Assembly: GCA_030531555.1 (NCBI GenBank)
Contig: JAUNNI010000002.1
Location: forward strand, 31,159-95,158
Direction of reading: 5' to 3'
DNA length: 64,000 nucleotides
From: Eubacteriales bacterium
GTDB taxonomy: Bacteria; Bacillota; Clostridia; Lachnospirales; Lachnospiraceae
Below, piece by piece: positions 54,698-63,542 of this stretch. The notes beneath the pieces are model-generated. The model searched no databases. It saw nothing but the letters and a program-made list of their open reading frames with translations, and was not told the origin of the DNA. Every line of letters begins with the position of its first letter. The first letter of the stretch is position 1. The translations under genes and the position numbers were made by a program.

Positions 54698-55765
54698 ATG
54701 TATAGAGTACTTGTTGTAGAAGATGAAGAATTAGAGAGAACTTCGATCAAGATTTTCCTGGAAGAAAATATACCGGAGATTGAAATCGTCGGAGAGGCAA
54801 AAAGTGGGTATGAGGCTTTGGAATTAATTGATAAAAATGACATAAATCTCATACTGGTGGACATAAATATACCGGGCGTTGACGGGTTAGAAGTGATAAA
54901 ATATGCTAGGAAGAAAATGCCGGATGTGGTCATTATTATCACAACAGCATATGATGATTTCAATATAGCGCATCACGCCATTAAACTTAAGGTGGATGAC
55001 TTCCTTCTGAAGCCAATCCGCAAAGAAACCTTGCTTGAGTCTGTCAAATCATTTTCTGACCGTGTGGGTAATACAACCGTTACAGATAAAAGTAATAAAT
55101 TGTTATCCCATCTGGAAATGGAATTGAAAAAATGCTCCTACAAGGCTTCTGTGGATGTATTACGAGAGTATATTGAGCAGCTTTATCAGGAACATCATGA
55201 TGTAAATCTGATTTCCAAGCGCCTTCAGGAACTTGCTAAGCTGATTGTTCGCATTGGCGAGGAACTGGGGATTGGGGATACCAATGAGCTGGTTGTACAG
55301 ATGGAGAAGCTTAAGATCAAATATCTCTTGTATAATAATAAGCATGATGCTTACAACGAGATCGTTAAGATGGTTGATATTCTCTTCGATAAGATGAATA
55401 TCAAGGGCAAGATTTCTGACAATGGCATGGGTTCTGTCATCGATTATATTGAACGTAATCTGAAAAAAGGAATCAGTTTAGAGGACGTTGCCAACCATGT
55501 GAATATCAGTACCTATTATCTGAGCAAAATCTTCAAAAAAGAGATGGGAGTGAATTTCATCACTTATGTTACCGACCGCAAGATGGATCTTGCCAAGGAA
55601 ATGCTGGTGAATACAGACATTCCTGTTCTCAATATCGCATTGGACTTAGCATACAATGAGGCGAACTATTTCAGTAAGGCTTTTAAGAAAAAGACCGGAC
55701 TGACGCCTTCAGAGTATAGAGAAAAATTCAAAATCAGAAAGGAGGAGGGAAATGAAACGATTTAA
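54698..55765 (+). CDS. AraC-type response regulator of the propanediol locus
   Basis: The 355-residue regulator has a receiver domain with Asp55 in ILVDINIPGVDG, a helical linker, and a C-terminal AraC double helix-turn-helix (YLSKIFKKEMGVNF, ANYFSKAFKKKTGLTPSEYR). YesN-like regulators of this layout pair with LytS/YesM-class kinases, here the preceding gene. Its last 14 bases overlap the alcohol dehydrogenase gene, which ties it to the pdu functions. It probably activates the promoter ahead of the first shell gene. Confidence 0.9.
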   Translation: MYRVLVVEDEELERTSIKIFLEENIPEIEIVGEAKSGYEALELIDKNDINLILVDINIPGVDGLEVIKYARKKMPDVVIIITTAYDDFNIAHHAIKLKVDDFLLKPIRKETLLESVKSFSDRVGNTTVTDKSNKLLSHLEMELKKCSYKASVDVLREYIEQLYQEHHDVNLISKRLQELAKLIVRIGEELGIGDTNELVVQMEKLKIKYLLYNNKHDAYNEIVKMVDILFDKMNIKGKISDNGMGSVIDYIERNLKKGISLEDVANHVNISTYYLSKIFKKEMGVNFITYVTDRKMDLAKEMLVNTDIPVLNIALDLAYNEANYFSKAFKKKTGLTPSEYREKFKIRKEEGNETI

Positions 55766-56906
55766 ACTTTCTACCGAAGTGTTATTCAGTGAGGACGCTT
55801 TAGACGCTTTAAAAGAAATTAAGGATTGTCATGCTGTTCTTATCACAGATAAATTCATGGTAGATTCTGGTATGGCGGACATTATCATCAAAAAGCTCAG
55901 CAATTGTTCTTCTGTTGCTGTCTTTGACGAAGTAGTTCCAGATCCACCAATGTCATTGGTTCAAAGAGGTATCGAATTCTTGTCAGACAAGGATTGTGAT
56001 CTCGTAGTTGCACTCGGCGGCGGATCTTCCATCGATGCTGCAAAAGCAATCGTATACTTTAAGAAACATTACGATAATGCTGAAAATCCAGAAAACAATA
56101 AGAGAATTAAACTCGTTGCACTTCCAACAACAAGTGGTACAGGTTCTGAAGTAACTCAGTTCGCTGTTGTTACTGACACAGAAACAGGAAAGAAGATTCC
56201 ATTAATTGATGAGAGTCTTATGCCAGATCTTGCAATTCTTGATCCGGAACTTGTAAAATCCGCACCACCTTCCATCACAGCTGATACTGGTATGGATGTT
56301 ATCACTCATGCCATTGAAGCTTATGTATCTGAGACAGCAAGTGACTGCTCTGACTGTCTTGCTGAAAAAGCTTGTGAACTTGCTTTTGAATATCTTCCAA
56401 AAGCATACCGCAACGGTTATGATATCAAAGCCCGTGACAAGATGCACAGAGCTTCCTGCCTGGCAGGTATGTCCTTCAGTCTTGTTAACCTTGGTGTTAA
56501 CCATGGTATCGCACATGCTTTAGGTGCTATTTTCCATATCCCTCATGGAAGAGCTAATGCACTTGTACTTCCTCATGTTATTGAGTTTAACGCTGACGTA
56601 ACAAGAGAAGCAAACAAACATAGCAATGACGCAGCAAAGAAATATCAGAAACTTGCAAGAATTGTTGGTTTGCCAGCAGCAACTCCAAAGGTTGGTGTAG
56701 CGAACCTTGTGGCAGAGATCCAGCGTCTTCTTAAATATATGGATCGCCCAATGTGTATCACTGATTGTGGTATCAGCCTTGAACAGTTTGAGGCAAATCG
56801 TGAAGAAATCATTAAACGTGCTCTCGCAGATGCTTGTACCGTGGCTAACCCTCGTAAAGTAGAAGCGAAGGACATCAGCAAAATTCTTGACAAAATTGCA
56901 AAATAA
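55752..56906 (+). CDS. pduQ: Iron-type alcohol dehydrogenase, PduQ-like
   Basis: This 384-residue group III alcohol dehydrogenase has GGGSSIDAAKAI for NAD binding, TTSGTGSEVTQFAVV, and metal ligands in DVITHAIEAYVS, NHGIAHALGAIFHIPHGRANALVLP. In propanediol use, PduQ reduces propionaldehyde to 1-propanol and regenerates NAD+ inside the microcompartment. Its position between the regulator and the shell genes supports that role. The ATG overlaps the regulator gene by 14 bases, after AAGGAGGAGGG. Confidence 0.88.
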   Translation: MKRFKLSTEVLFSEDALDALKEIKDCHAVLITDKFMVDSGMADIIIKKLSNCSSVAVFDEVVPDPPMSLVQRGIEFLSDKDCDLVVALGGGSSIDAAKAIVYFKKHYDNAENPENNKRIKLVALPTTSGTGSEVTQFAVVTDTETGKKIPLIDESLMPDLAILDPELVKSAPPSITADTGMDVITHAIEAYVSETASDCSDCLAEKACELAFEYLPKAYRNGYDIKARDKMHRASCLAGMSFSLVNLGVNHGIAHALGAIFHIPHGRANALVLPHVIEFNADVTREANKHSNDAAKKYQKLARIVGLPAATPKVGVANLVAEIQRLLKYMDRPMCITDCGISLEQFEANREEIIKRALADACTVANPRKVEAKDISKILDKIAK

Positions 56907-57039
56907 TAAATCAACCATTTTTAAATCTTTATGAAATATGTCAAGAATGTATCAGAATTACTTTTTGGCGAATGGAAAATAATGCAACTAAAGGCTAAAA
57001 TGTATACCTTTAAGCCAAGTAATTTTGTGAAATTTGCTA

Positions 57040-57045
57040 TATAAT
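57040..57045 (+). promoter_or_regulatory. Candidate activator-dependent promoter of the pdu operon
   Basis: A consensus TATAAT lies 80 bases before the first shell gene but has no recognisable -35 box. An imperfect inverted repeat (GGCTAAA at 56993-56999 with TTTAAGCC at 57009-57016) sits where the -35 box and an activator site would be, as expected if the AraC-type regulator drives it. Confidence 0.45.
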
Positions 57046-57124
57046 GATACTATCCTGTAAATCAACCAAAAGTAGTCTGTCTAATTGAAAATTGGAAGAC
57101 AAGAAAATTTTAAGGAGGTCAATT

Positions 57125-57397
57125 ATGCAGAAAGAAGCTTTAGGAATGATCGAAACCAAAGGTCTTGTTGGCGCTATTGAAGCAGCAGATGCAATGGTTA
57201 AATCAGCAAACGTAACATTAGTAGGATACGAAAAGATCGGTTCCGGATTAGTTACAGTTATGGTACGTGGTGACGTAGGTGCTGTTAAAGCATCTGTTGA
57301 CGCTGGTACAGTTGCAGCTGACAAAGTTGGTACAGTTGTATCTAGCCACGTTATCCCAAGACCACATACAGATGTAGAAAAAATCTTACCACAATAA
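57125..57397 (+). CDS. Microcompartment hexameric shell protein (PduA/PduJ/EutM type)
   Basis: This 90-residue single BMC-domain protein begins [20 protein letters not shown] and contains [18 protein letters not shown] and [18 protein letters not shown]. Such proteins form the flat hexamers that make up most of the shell facets. The ATG at 57125 follows TAAGGAGGT; the open frame upstream is not needed. PduA and PduJ cannot be told apart with certainty, so no symbol is given. Codon use is strongly biased. Confidence 0.94.
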   Translation: MQKEALGMIETKGLVGAIEAADAMVKSANVTLVGYEKIGSGLVTVMVRGDVGAVKASVDAGTVAADKVGTVVSSHVIPRPHTDVEKILPQ

Positions 57398-57438
57398 GGA
57401 AGTCCAATCTGATCAATTATTAATGGAGGTATAATTCA

Positions 57439-58254
57439 ATGAAAGACGAAATGATGGCTAAAATCATGGACGAAGTTATGAAAAAAATGGGCGGAAGCAC
57501 AACTACAAGCAGCCAGGCTTGCGATTGCGATCCTTCCTCCAAAATCAATGCTGATCTTTGCGGATTAACAGAATACGTTGGAACAGCTATGGGACATACA
57601 ATTGGTTTAGTTATTGCTAACCTTGACTATAGTGTTCATGAATTATTAAAGATTGATCCTAAATATCGTTCTATCGGTATCATCTCTGACCGTGTTGGTG
57701 CTGGTCCACAGATCATGGCTTGTGACGAAGCAGTTAAAGCTACAAACACAGAACCAGTTATCATCGAATGCCCACGTGATACAGAAGGTGGCGCTGGTCA
57801 TGGTTGCTTAATCGTATTTGGTGCTGAAGACGTATCTGATGCTCGTCGTGCTGTAGAAGTTGCTCTTAGCTTCGTAGAAAAACAGTTCGGTGATGTATAC
57901 GGAAACTCCGCTGGACATCTTGAATTCCAGTACACAGCTCGTGCTTCTTACGTATGTGAAAAAGCTTTCGGCGCTGTTGTAGGTAAAGCTTTCGGTCTTA
58001 CTGTAGGTGCTCCATCCGGTATTGGTATCGTATTAGCAGATACAGCTTGTAAAACAGCTACAATCGATCCTATCGCTATTGCAACACCTGGTAATGGTGG
58101 AACTTCCTTCTCCAACGAAGTTAACTTCTTCTTCTCTGGAGATTCAGGAGCAGTTCGTCAGGCTATCATCGGTGCTAGAGAAGTTGGTAAACAGTTACTT
58201 AAAGCTCTTGCTCCAGACGAACCATTAGAATCCGCTACTTGCCCATATATCTAA
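57439..58254 (+). CDS. pduB: Microcompartment shell protein PduB
   Basis: This 271-residue tandem-BMC protein forms trimers in the shell. After an N-terminal amphipathic helix (MMAKIMDEVMKKM) and a cysteine-containing linker, two BMC-type domains follow: MGHTIGLVIANLDYSVHELL with SIGIISDRVGAGPQIMACDEA, then GKAFGLTVGAPSGIGIVLAD and ADTACKTATIDPIAIATPG. The N-terminal helix resembles those of the dehydratase subunits PduD and PduE encoded downstream. It lies 41 bases after the first shell gene, preceded by GGAGGT. Confidence 0.93.
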   Translation: MKDEMMAKIMDEVMKKMGGSTTTSSQACDCDPSSKINADLCGLTEYVGTAMGHTIGLVIANLDYSVHELLKIDPKYRSIGIISDRVGAGPQIMACDEAVKATNTEPVIIECPRDTEGGAGHGCLIVFGAEDVSDARRAVEVALSFVEKQFGDVYGNSAGHLEFQYTARASYVCEKAFGAVVGKAFGLTVGAPSGIGIVLADTACKTATIDPIAIATPGNGGTSFSNEVNFFFSGDSGAVRQAIIGAREVGKQLLKALAPDEPLESATCPYI

Positions 58255-58278
58255 GATATACTCTGAATTATGTGCAGA

Positions 58279-58306
58279 CTTTGTTCGGGGTGAGAGCCGA
58301 ATAAAG
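58279..58306 (+). other. Hairpin 1 with GGTGAGAG loop, between pduB and pduC
   Basis: CTTTGTTCGG (58279-58288) and CCGAATAAAG (58297-58306) form a 10-bp stem with one G-U pair and an 8-base GGTGAGAG loop. A second hairpin with the same loop lies 15 bases further on. There is no T run, so it is not a terminator. Confidence 0.7.
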
Positions 58307-58316
58307 CCTTGAGAAG

Positions 58317-58350
58317 TCCTGAATCCGGGGGTGAGAGCTCGGGTTTTGGA
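58317..58350 (+). other. Hairpin 2 with GGTGAGAG loop, between pduB and pduC
   Basis: AATCCGGG (58322-58329) and CTCGGGTT (58338-58345) form an 8-bp stem with two G-U pairs around the same GGTGAGAG loop. TCC (58317-58319) and GGA (58348-58350) extend it. The stem sequence differs from hairpin 1 while the loop is identical. Confidence 0.7.
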
Positions 58351-58422
58351 TAAAGGTATAAATTTCTGCGAATTATAATCGCAGATCATAATTTAATTGA
58401 GAATTTGAGAGGTGTTGAGACC

Positions 58423-60087
58423 GTGAGAAGTAAACGTTTTGAATATTTAGATGCAAGACCTGTAAATCAGGATGGCTATGCTTTAGATTGGCCAGAAGTT
58501 GGATTTATTGCGATGAACAGCCCATTTGATCCTACTCCATCCATTAAAATCGAAAATGGCGTTGTAGTAGAAATGGACGGAAAAGCAGCTGCAGATTTCG
58601 ATATGCTCGATGCTTTCATCGCTAAATACGCTATTAACTTAGATTTCGCAGAAGAAGCTATGGCTACTCCTTCTTTAGAAATCGCTCGTATGCTTGTTGA
58701 CATCAATGTTAACAGAGCTGAATGCTTAAAATTCACTACAGCAGTTACACCTGCTAAATTAGTAGAAATCGTTGGTTGCTTAAACGTACTCGAAATTATG
58801 ATGGGTATCACAAAAATGCGTGCTCGTTTAAAACCAGCTAACCAGTGTCACGTAACAAACGTTAAAGATAACATGATCCAGATCGCAGCTGACGCAGCTG
58901 AAGCAGCTGTTCGTGGTTTCGCTGAAATGGAAACAACAGTAGGTATCGTTCGTTACGCTCCTTTCAACGCTTTAGCAATCATGCTTGGTGCTAACGTTGG
59001 ACGTCCTGGTATCCTTACACAGTGTGCTGTAGAAGAAGCTACAGAACTTGACCTTGGTATGCGTGGTTACACAGCATACGCTGAAACAGTATCCGTATAT
59101 GGTACAGAAGACGTATTCATGGACGGTGATGATACTCCTTGGTCCAAAGCTTTCCTTGCTTCCTGCTACGCATCCCGTGGTGTTAAAATGAGATTCACAT
59201 CCGGTACTGGTTCAGAAGTACAGATGGGTATGGCAGAAGGAAAATCCATGCTTTACCTCGAGGCTAGATGTCTTGGCGTAACTCGTGGTGCTGGTGTTCA
59301 GGGTACACAGAATGGTTCTGTATCCTGTATCGGTGTTCCTGCAGCTGTTCCTGGCGGTATCCGTGCCGTTGCTGCTGAAAACCTTATCGCTGGTATGCTT
59401 GACCTTGAAAATGCATCCTCTAATGACCAGACATTTACACATTCTGATCTTCGTAGAGTTGCTCGTTCTATTCCACAGTTTATCCCAGGTACAGACTACA
59501 TCTGTTCCGGATACTCTGCTACTCCTAACTATGATAACATGTTCGCTGGATCCAACTGGGATGCAGACGATTATGATGATTGGGTAGTAATTCAGCGTGA
59601 CCTTAAAGTTGATGCTGGTTTACTTCCTGCTACAGAAGAAGAAGTTGTTGCTGCTCGTAACAAAGCTGCAAGAGCTATCCAGGCTATCTTCCGTGAATTA
59701 GGCTTACCTGAAATCACTGATGAAGAAGTAGAAGCTGGTACATACGCTCGTGGTTCCCAGGATATGCCTGACCGTGACGTTGTTGCTGACCTTAAAGCTG
59801 CTACAGAAATGCTTGAACGTGGCGTAACTGGTCTTGACTTTGTTAAAGCTCTTTACAAAGCAGGTTTCGAAGATGTTGCTGAATCTATCTTCAACATCCA
59901 GAAAGCTAAAGTTGTTGGTGACTACCTCCATACAGCTTCCATGCTTGACTCTGACTTCCACGTAATTTCTGCTGTTAACAGCCCTAACTGCTACGAAGGT
60001 CCTATGACTGGTTACCAGATTAGCCCAGAACTTTGGGAAAAACTTAGTAACATTCGTACAGCTGTTGACCCATCTAAGATCGGTTAA
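58423..60087 (+). CDS. pduC: B12-dependent propanediol dehydratase, large subunit
   Basis: The adenosylcobalamin-dependent diol dehydratase converts 1,2-propanediol to propionaldehyde (and glycerol to 3-hydroxypropionaldehyde). The 554-residue subunit matches the family throughout: RSKRFEYLDARPVNQDGY, VTNVKDNMIQIAADAAEAA, YAETVSVYGTE, MDGDDTPWSKAFLAS, FTSGTGSEVQMGMAEGKSM, SSNDQTFTHSDLRRVAR and PNYDNMFAGSNWDADDYDDW. The GTG at 58423 is chosen because MRSKRFE is the family start and GAGAGGTG precedes it. Tandem hairpins lie just upstream. Confidence 0.96.
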   Translation: MRSKRFEYLDARPVNQDGYALDWPEVGFIAMNSPFDPTPSIKIENGVVVEMDGKAAADFDMLDAFIAKYAINLDFAEEAMATPSLEIARMLVDINVNRAECLKFTTAVTPAKLVEIVGCLNVLEIMMGITKMRARLKPANQCHVTNVKDNMIQIAADAAEAAVRGFAEMETTVGIVRYAPFNALAIMLGANVGRPGILTQCAVEEATELDLGMRGYTAYAETVSVYGTEDVFMDGDDTPWSKAFLASCYASRGVKMRFTSGTGSEVQMGMAEGKSMLYLEARCLGVTRGAGVQGTQNGSVSCIGVPAAVPGGIRAVAAENLIAGMLDLENASSNDQTFTHSDLRRVARSIPQFIPGTDYICSGYSATPNYDNMFAGSNWDADDYDDWVVIQRDLKVDAGLLPATEEEVVAARNKAARAIQAIFRELGLPEITDEEVEAGTYARGSQDMPDRDVVADLKAATEMLERGVTGLDFVKALYKAGFEDVAESIFNIQKAKVVGDYLHTASMLDSDFHVISAVNSPNCYEGPMTGYQISPELWEKLSNIRTAVDPSKIG

Positions 60088-60118
60088 TCAACAAGTCTAT
60101 TAAGGAAGGTGAACTAGA

Positions 60119-60766
60119 ATGGCAATTGATGAAAGATTATTAAAAAGCGTTATCGCTGAAGTTCTTAAAGAAATGAACGCAGCTTCCGCAGCTAAAGCAG
60201 AAGAGGTTTTCGTATCCGAAGGTATGACAATCACTGAAATCGGTGATGCTCCTAAAGGAACAAACCCTAACGAAGTAGTATTAGGCTTAGCTCCAGCTTT
60301 TGGTGCTTCCCAGACAACAAACATCGTTGGTATTCCTCATGCTGATATCGTTAAAGAAGTTATGGCTGGTTTAGAAGAAGAAGGTGTTGCATGCCGTATC
60401 GTTAAAGTTTACAGAACATCTGACGTATCCTTTATCGCTCACGATGCAGCTGAATTATCTGGATCAGGTATTGGTATTGGTATCCAGTCCAAAGGTACAA
60501 CTGTAATCCATCAGAAAGATCTCCCACCACTGTCTAACTTAGAGTTATTCCCACAGTGTCCATTGATCGACCTTGAAACATACAGAGCAATTGGTAAAAA
60601 CGCAGCTAGATACGCTAAAGGCGAATCACCAAACCCTGTACCAGTTCGTAATGACCAGATGGCTAGACCTAAATTCCAGGCTCTTTCCGCAGTTCTTCAT
60701 ATTAAAGAAACAGAACATGCAGACAGAGATAAAGCTCCAAAAGCTCTTAAAGTAGAATTTAAATAA
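60119..60766 (+). CDS. pduD: Propanediol dehydratase, medium subunit
   Basis: This 215-residue medium subunit helps bind adenosylcobalamin. It begins with an amphipathic helix ([16 protein letters not shown]) like the encapsulation peptide that targets PduD into the microcompartment. A family-typical body follows ([59 protein letters not shown]). It lies 31 bases after pduC, with AAGGAAGGTG before the ATG. Confidence 0.95.
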   Translation: MAIDERLLKSVIAEVLKEMNAASAAKAEEVFVSEGMTITEIGDAPKGTNPNEVVLGLAPAFGASQTTNIVGIPHADIVKEVMAGLEEEGVACRIVKVYRTSDVSFIAHDAAELSGSGIGIGIQSKGTTVIHQKDLPPLSNLELFPQCPLIDLETYRAIGKNAARYAKGESPNPVPVRNDQMARPKFQALSAVLHIKETEHADRDKAPKALKVEFK

Positions 60767-60781
60767 TCGGAGGTGGCAATA

Positions 60782-61282
60782 GTGGATCAGGAATTATTAG
60801 TAAGACAGATTATGCAGGAAGTTCTGAAAAACATGAACGTGCAGAGCTCCAGTGCAGCTTGCGAATGCGCTGATAAAGTTACAGTTGCTGATTACCCAAT
60901 CGGTGAAAACAAACCAGAATTAATCAAGAGTGCTTCTGGCAAAGCTTTAGATGAACTTACACTTGAAGGTGTAGTTAATGGAACATTATCCGCTAAAGAT
61001 TTCCGTATCACAAAAGAAACTCTTGAACTTCAGGCACAGGTTGCTGAGTCTGCTGGACGTGGATTCTTCGCAGTTAACTTAAGAAGAGCTGGCGAATTAA
61101 TCCCTGTACCAGATGCTCGTCTTCTTGAAATCTATAACGCTCTTCGTCCATATCGTTCAACAAAAGCTGAATTATATGCAATCGGCGATGAGTTAATCAA
61201 CGAATACGGTGCTGTAGTATCCGGTAACTTCGTTAAAGAAGCAGCTGATATCTACGAAAAACGTAACCGTCTTAAAAAATAG
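60782..61282 (+). CDS. pduE: Propanediol dehydratase, small subunit
   Basis: This 166-residue small subunit completes the dehydratase. It starts with the amphipathic helix DQELLVRQIMQEVLKNM, followed by a variable linker, then DYPIGENKPELIKSASGKAL, LSAKDFRITKETL, GRGFFAVNLRRAGELIPVPD and LLEIYNALRPYRSTKAEL. The GTG at 60782 is chosen because CGGAGGTGG immediately precedes it; the GTG at 60773 is inside that site. Confidence 0.94.
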   Translation: MDQELLVRQIMQEVLKNMNVQSSSAACECADKVTVADYPIGENKPELIKSASGKALDELTLEGVVNGTLSAKDFRITKETLELQAQVAESAGRGFFAVNLRRAGELIPVPDARLLEIYNALRPYRSTKAELYAIGDELINEYGAVVSGNFVKEAADIYEKRNRLKK

Positions 61283-61318
61283 ATAAGTTGACATTTTAAT
61301 GTCGACGGAGGTAAATCA

Positions 61319-63139
61319 GTGAAATTAGTTGCGGGCGTTGACATTGGTAACTCTTCTACAGAGACTGCAGTTGCCAGAATCGATGGAAAACATGTGAAGT
61401 TTCTTTCCAGCGGAATTACTGATACAACTGGTATCAAAGGAACGAAACAGAATATACATGGCGTATTTAAATCATTAAAGCAAGCCCTTGATAAACTTGG
61501 TCTTGACATTAGCGATTTGGATGAGGTTCGTGTCAATGAAGCTGCTCCGGTAATCGGAGACGTTGCAATGGAAACTATTACCGAAACTATTATCACAGAA
61601 TCTACTATGATTGGACACAATCCCAATACCCCTGGTGGTATTGGGATTGGTGTTGGAATCTCTTGTATGATCGATCGCATTCAAGAAGTTGAAGAAGGAA
61701 GCGACGTGATTGTAGTAATTCCATCAAGAATTTCCTTTGAAGCAGCAGCAAAGCTGATCAACCAATATAACAAAATAGTAAAAATCACAGGTGCCATTGT
61801 CCAGCGTGATGATGGCGTTTTAATTAACAACAGACTTGAGCATAAAATTCCTATCGTCGATGAAGTTGGTATGATCGACAAGGTACCACTTGGAATGCTC
61901 ACTGCAGTAGAAGTTGCACCAGTTGGTGGTGTAGTGGAAGTTTTATCTAACCCGTACGGCATTGCTACATTATTTAAACTTTCTGCAGAAGATACAAAAC
62001 AGGTAGTACCAATTGCCAGAGCATTGATTGGAAACAGATCAGCGGTTGTAATTAAAACTCCGGAAGGAGACGTAAAAGAACGTCGAATCCCTGCAGGATC
62101 TATTGAAATTATTGGTGCGAAGAAGAAAGTTATTGTAGGCGTAGATGAAGGCGCTTCCAAGATGATGGAAGCTGTTAACAGCGTTGATGTCATCGAGGAT
62201 ATTAAAGGCGAACCTGGAACGAACGCTGGTGGAATGCTTGAAAAAGTTAGACAGGTAATGTCCAGTTTGACAAATCAACATCCAAAAGATATTAAAATAC
62301 AGGATCTTTTAGCAGTAGACACTTTTAATCCTCAACAGGTAAAGGGTGGTATTGCTAATGAATTCTCCATGGAAAGTGCAGTTGGTATTGCTGCTATGGT
62401 AAAAGCTGACAGACTTCAGATGGAAATGATCGCAGAAGAGTTGACAGACAGACTCAAGATTCCTGTATATGTAGGTGGTGTAGAAGCCGATATGGCCATT
62501 AAGGGAGCGCTTACCACTCCTGGAACAGATATTCCACTTGCAATTGTTGATATGGGTGCAGGTTCAACAGATGCATCTATTATTAACAAAGAAGGTGAAG
62601 TAAAACTTGTACATCTTGCTGGTGCAGGTAACATGGTTACTTTACTGATTCAGTCTGAATTAGGTTTAGAGGACTTCAACACAGCAGAGGAGATTAAAAA
62701 ATATCCATTGGCAAAAGTTGAAAGTATGTTCCATATTCGTCATGAAGATGGTACAGTACAGTTCTTTGAACAGCCTTTAGACCCTAACGTATTTGCAAAA
62801 GTAGTATTAGTAAAAAATGGCGGTGAATTAATTCCAATTGAAGGATTTGATTCTATGGATAAGATCAAAATGGTTCGTACCAATGCAAAGAGAAAGGTAT
62901 TTGTAACAAATGCCATTCGTTCCTTAGCAAAGGTAAGTCCTACCGGTAATGTTCGAGACATCGAATACGTTGTACTGGTAGGTGGATCAGCACTTGACTT
63001 TGAAGTACCAACATTAGTTACAGATGCGTTATCACAATATAATATCGTTGCTGGCCGTGGAAATATTCGCGGATGCGAAGGCCCACGTAATGCAGTTGCA
63101 ACAGGACTTGCAATGTCTTGTGCCTTAACGAATCAATAG
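61319..63139 (+). CDS. pduG: Diol dehydratase reactivase, large subunit
   Basis: This chaperone-like ATPase exchanges damaged cobalamin from inactivated diol dehydratase. The 606-residue protein has the actin-fold phosphate loop VAGVDIGNSSTETAV at the start, SRISFEAAAKLINQYN, AEVAPVGG-like TAVEVAPVGGVVEVL, DMGAGSTDASIINKEG and a C-terminal EYVVLVGGSALDFEVP. GTG at 61319 follows GACGGAGGT. The gene for its small partner follows after 19 bases. Confidence 0.95.
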   Translation: MKLVAGVDIGNSSTETAVARIDGKHVKFLSSGITDTTGIKGTKQNIHGVFKSLKQALDKLGLDISDLDEVRVNEAAPVIGDVAMETITETIITESTMIGHNPNTPGGIGIGVGISCMIDRIQEVEEGSDVIVVIPSRISFEAAAKLINQYNKIVKITGAIVQRDDGVLINNRLEHKIPIVDEVGMIDKVPLGMLTAVEVAPVGGVVEVLSNPYGIATLFKLSAEDTKQVVPIARALIGNRSAVVIKTPEGDVKERRIPAGSIEIIGAKKKVIVGVDEGASKMMEAVNSVDVIEDIKGEPGTNAGGMLEKVRQVMSSLTNQHPKDIKIQDLLAVDTFNPQQVKGGIANEFSMESAVGIAAMVKADRLQMEMIAEELTDRLKIPVYVGGVEADMAIKGALTTPGTDIPLAIVDMGAGSTDASIINKEGEVKLVHLAGAGNMVTLLIQSELGLEDFNTAEEIKKYPLAKVESMFHIRHEDGTVQFFEQPLDPNVFAKVVLVKNGGELIPIEGFDSMDKIKMVRTNAKRKVFVTNAIRSLAKVSPTGNVRDIEYVVLVGGSALDFEVPTLVTDALSQYNIVAGRGNIRGCEGPRNAVATGLAMSCALTNQ

Positions 63140-63158
63140 ATAGAGGAGTAGCGTAATT

Positions 63159-63509
63159 ATGGCAGGAATTTCAAACAAACCATCCATTAAAGTATATTAC
63201 GACTGCGACCATTTATCTGAAAATTCTTTCTTAAATGTTTTATTAGGCATTGAAGAAGAAGGTATTCCATACGAAGTGGAAGCAGTACATAGCAGTGATG
63301 TGTTGGAACTGGCACATGAAGCCAGCATAAATTCAAGATTAGGGGTGGGCGTTGGTATCAGCAAAGAAGGAGTAGTTCTTCAATATGAAAAGCTAGATAA
63401 GGCAGCACCTCTTTTTAAAATTAAATTTTATCAGATCGATCTTTTCCGAAAGATTGGTTCGAATGCAGCGAGACTCGTTAAGAAAATGCCTTTCAAGAGT
63501 CTTGACTAG
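63159..63509 (+). CDS. pduH: Diol dehydratase reactivase, small subunit
   Basis: This 116-residue partner of PduG resembles the dehydratase medium subunit, which it displaces during reactivation. KPSIKVYYDCDHLSENSF leads to LGIEEEGIPYEVEAVHSSD, LELAHEASINSRLGVGVGIS and FRKIGSNAARLVKKMPFK, all typical. GAGGAG precedes the ATG. Confidence 0.93.
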   Translation: MAGISNKPSIKVYYDCDHLSENSFLNVLLGIEEEGIPYEVEAVHSSDVLELAHEASINSRLGVGVGISKEGVVLQYEKLDKAAPLFKIKFYQIDLFRKIGSNAARLVKKMPFKSLD

Positions 63510-63542
63510 ATCACAAAATAAATTATGTGAGGAGGTGTAAAG

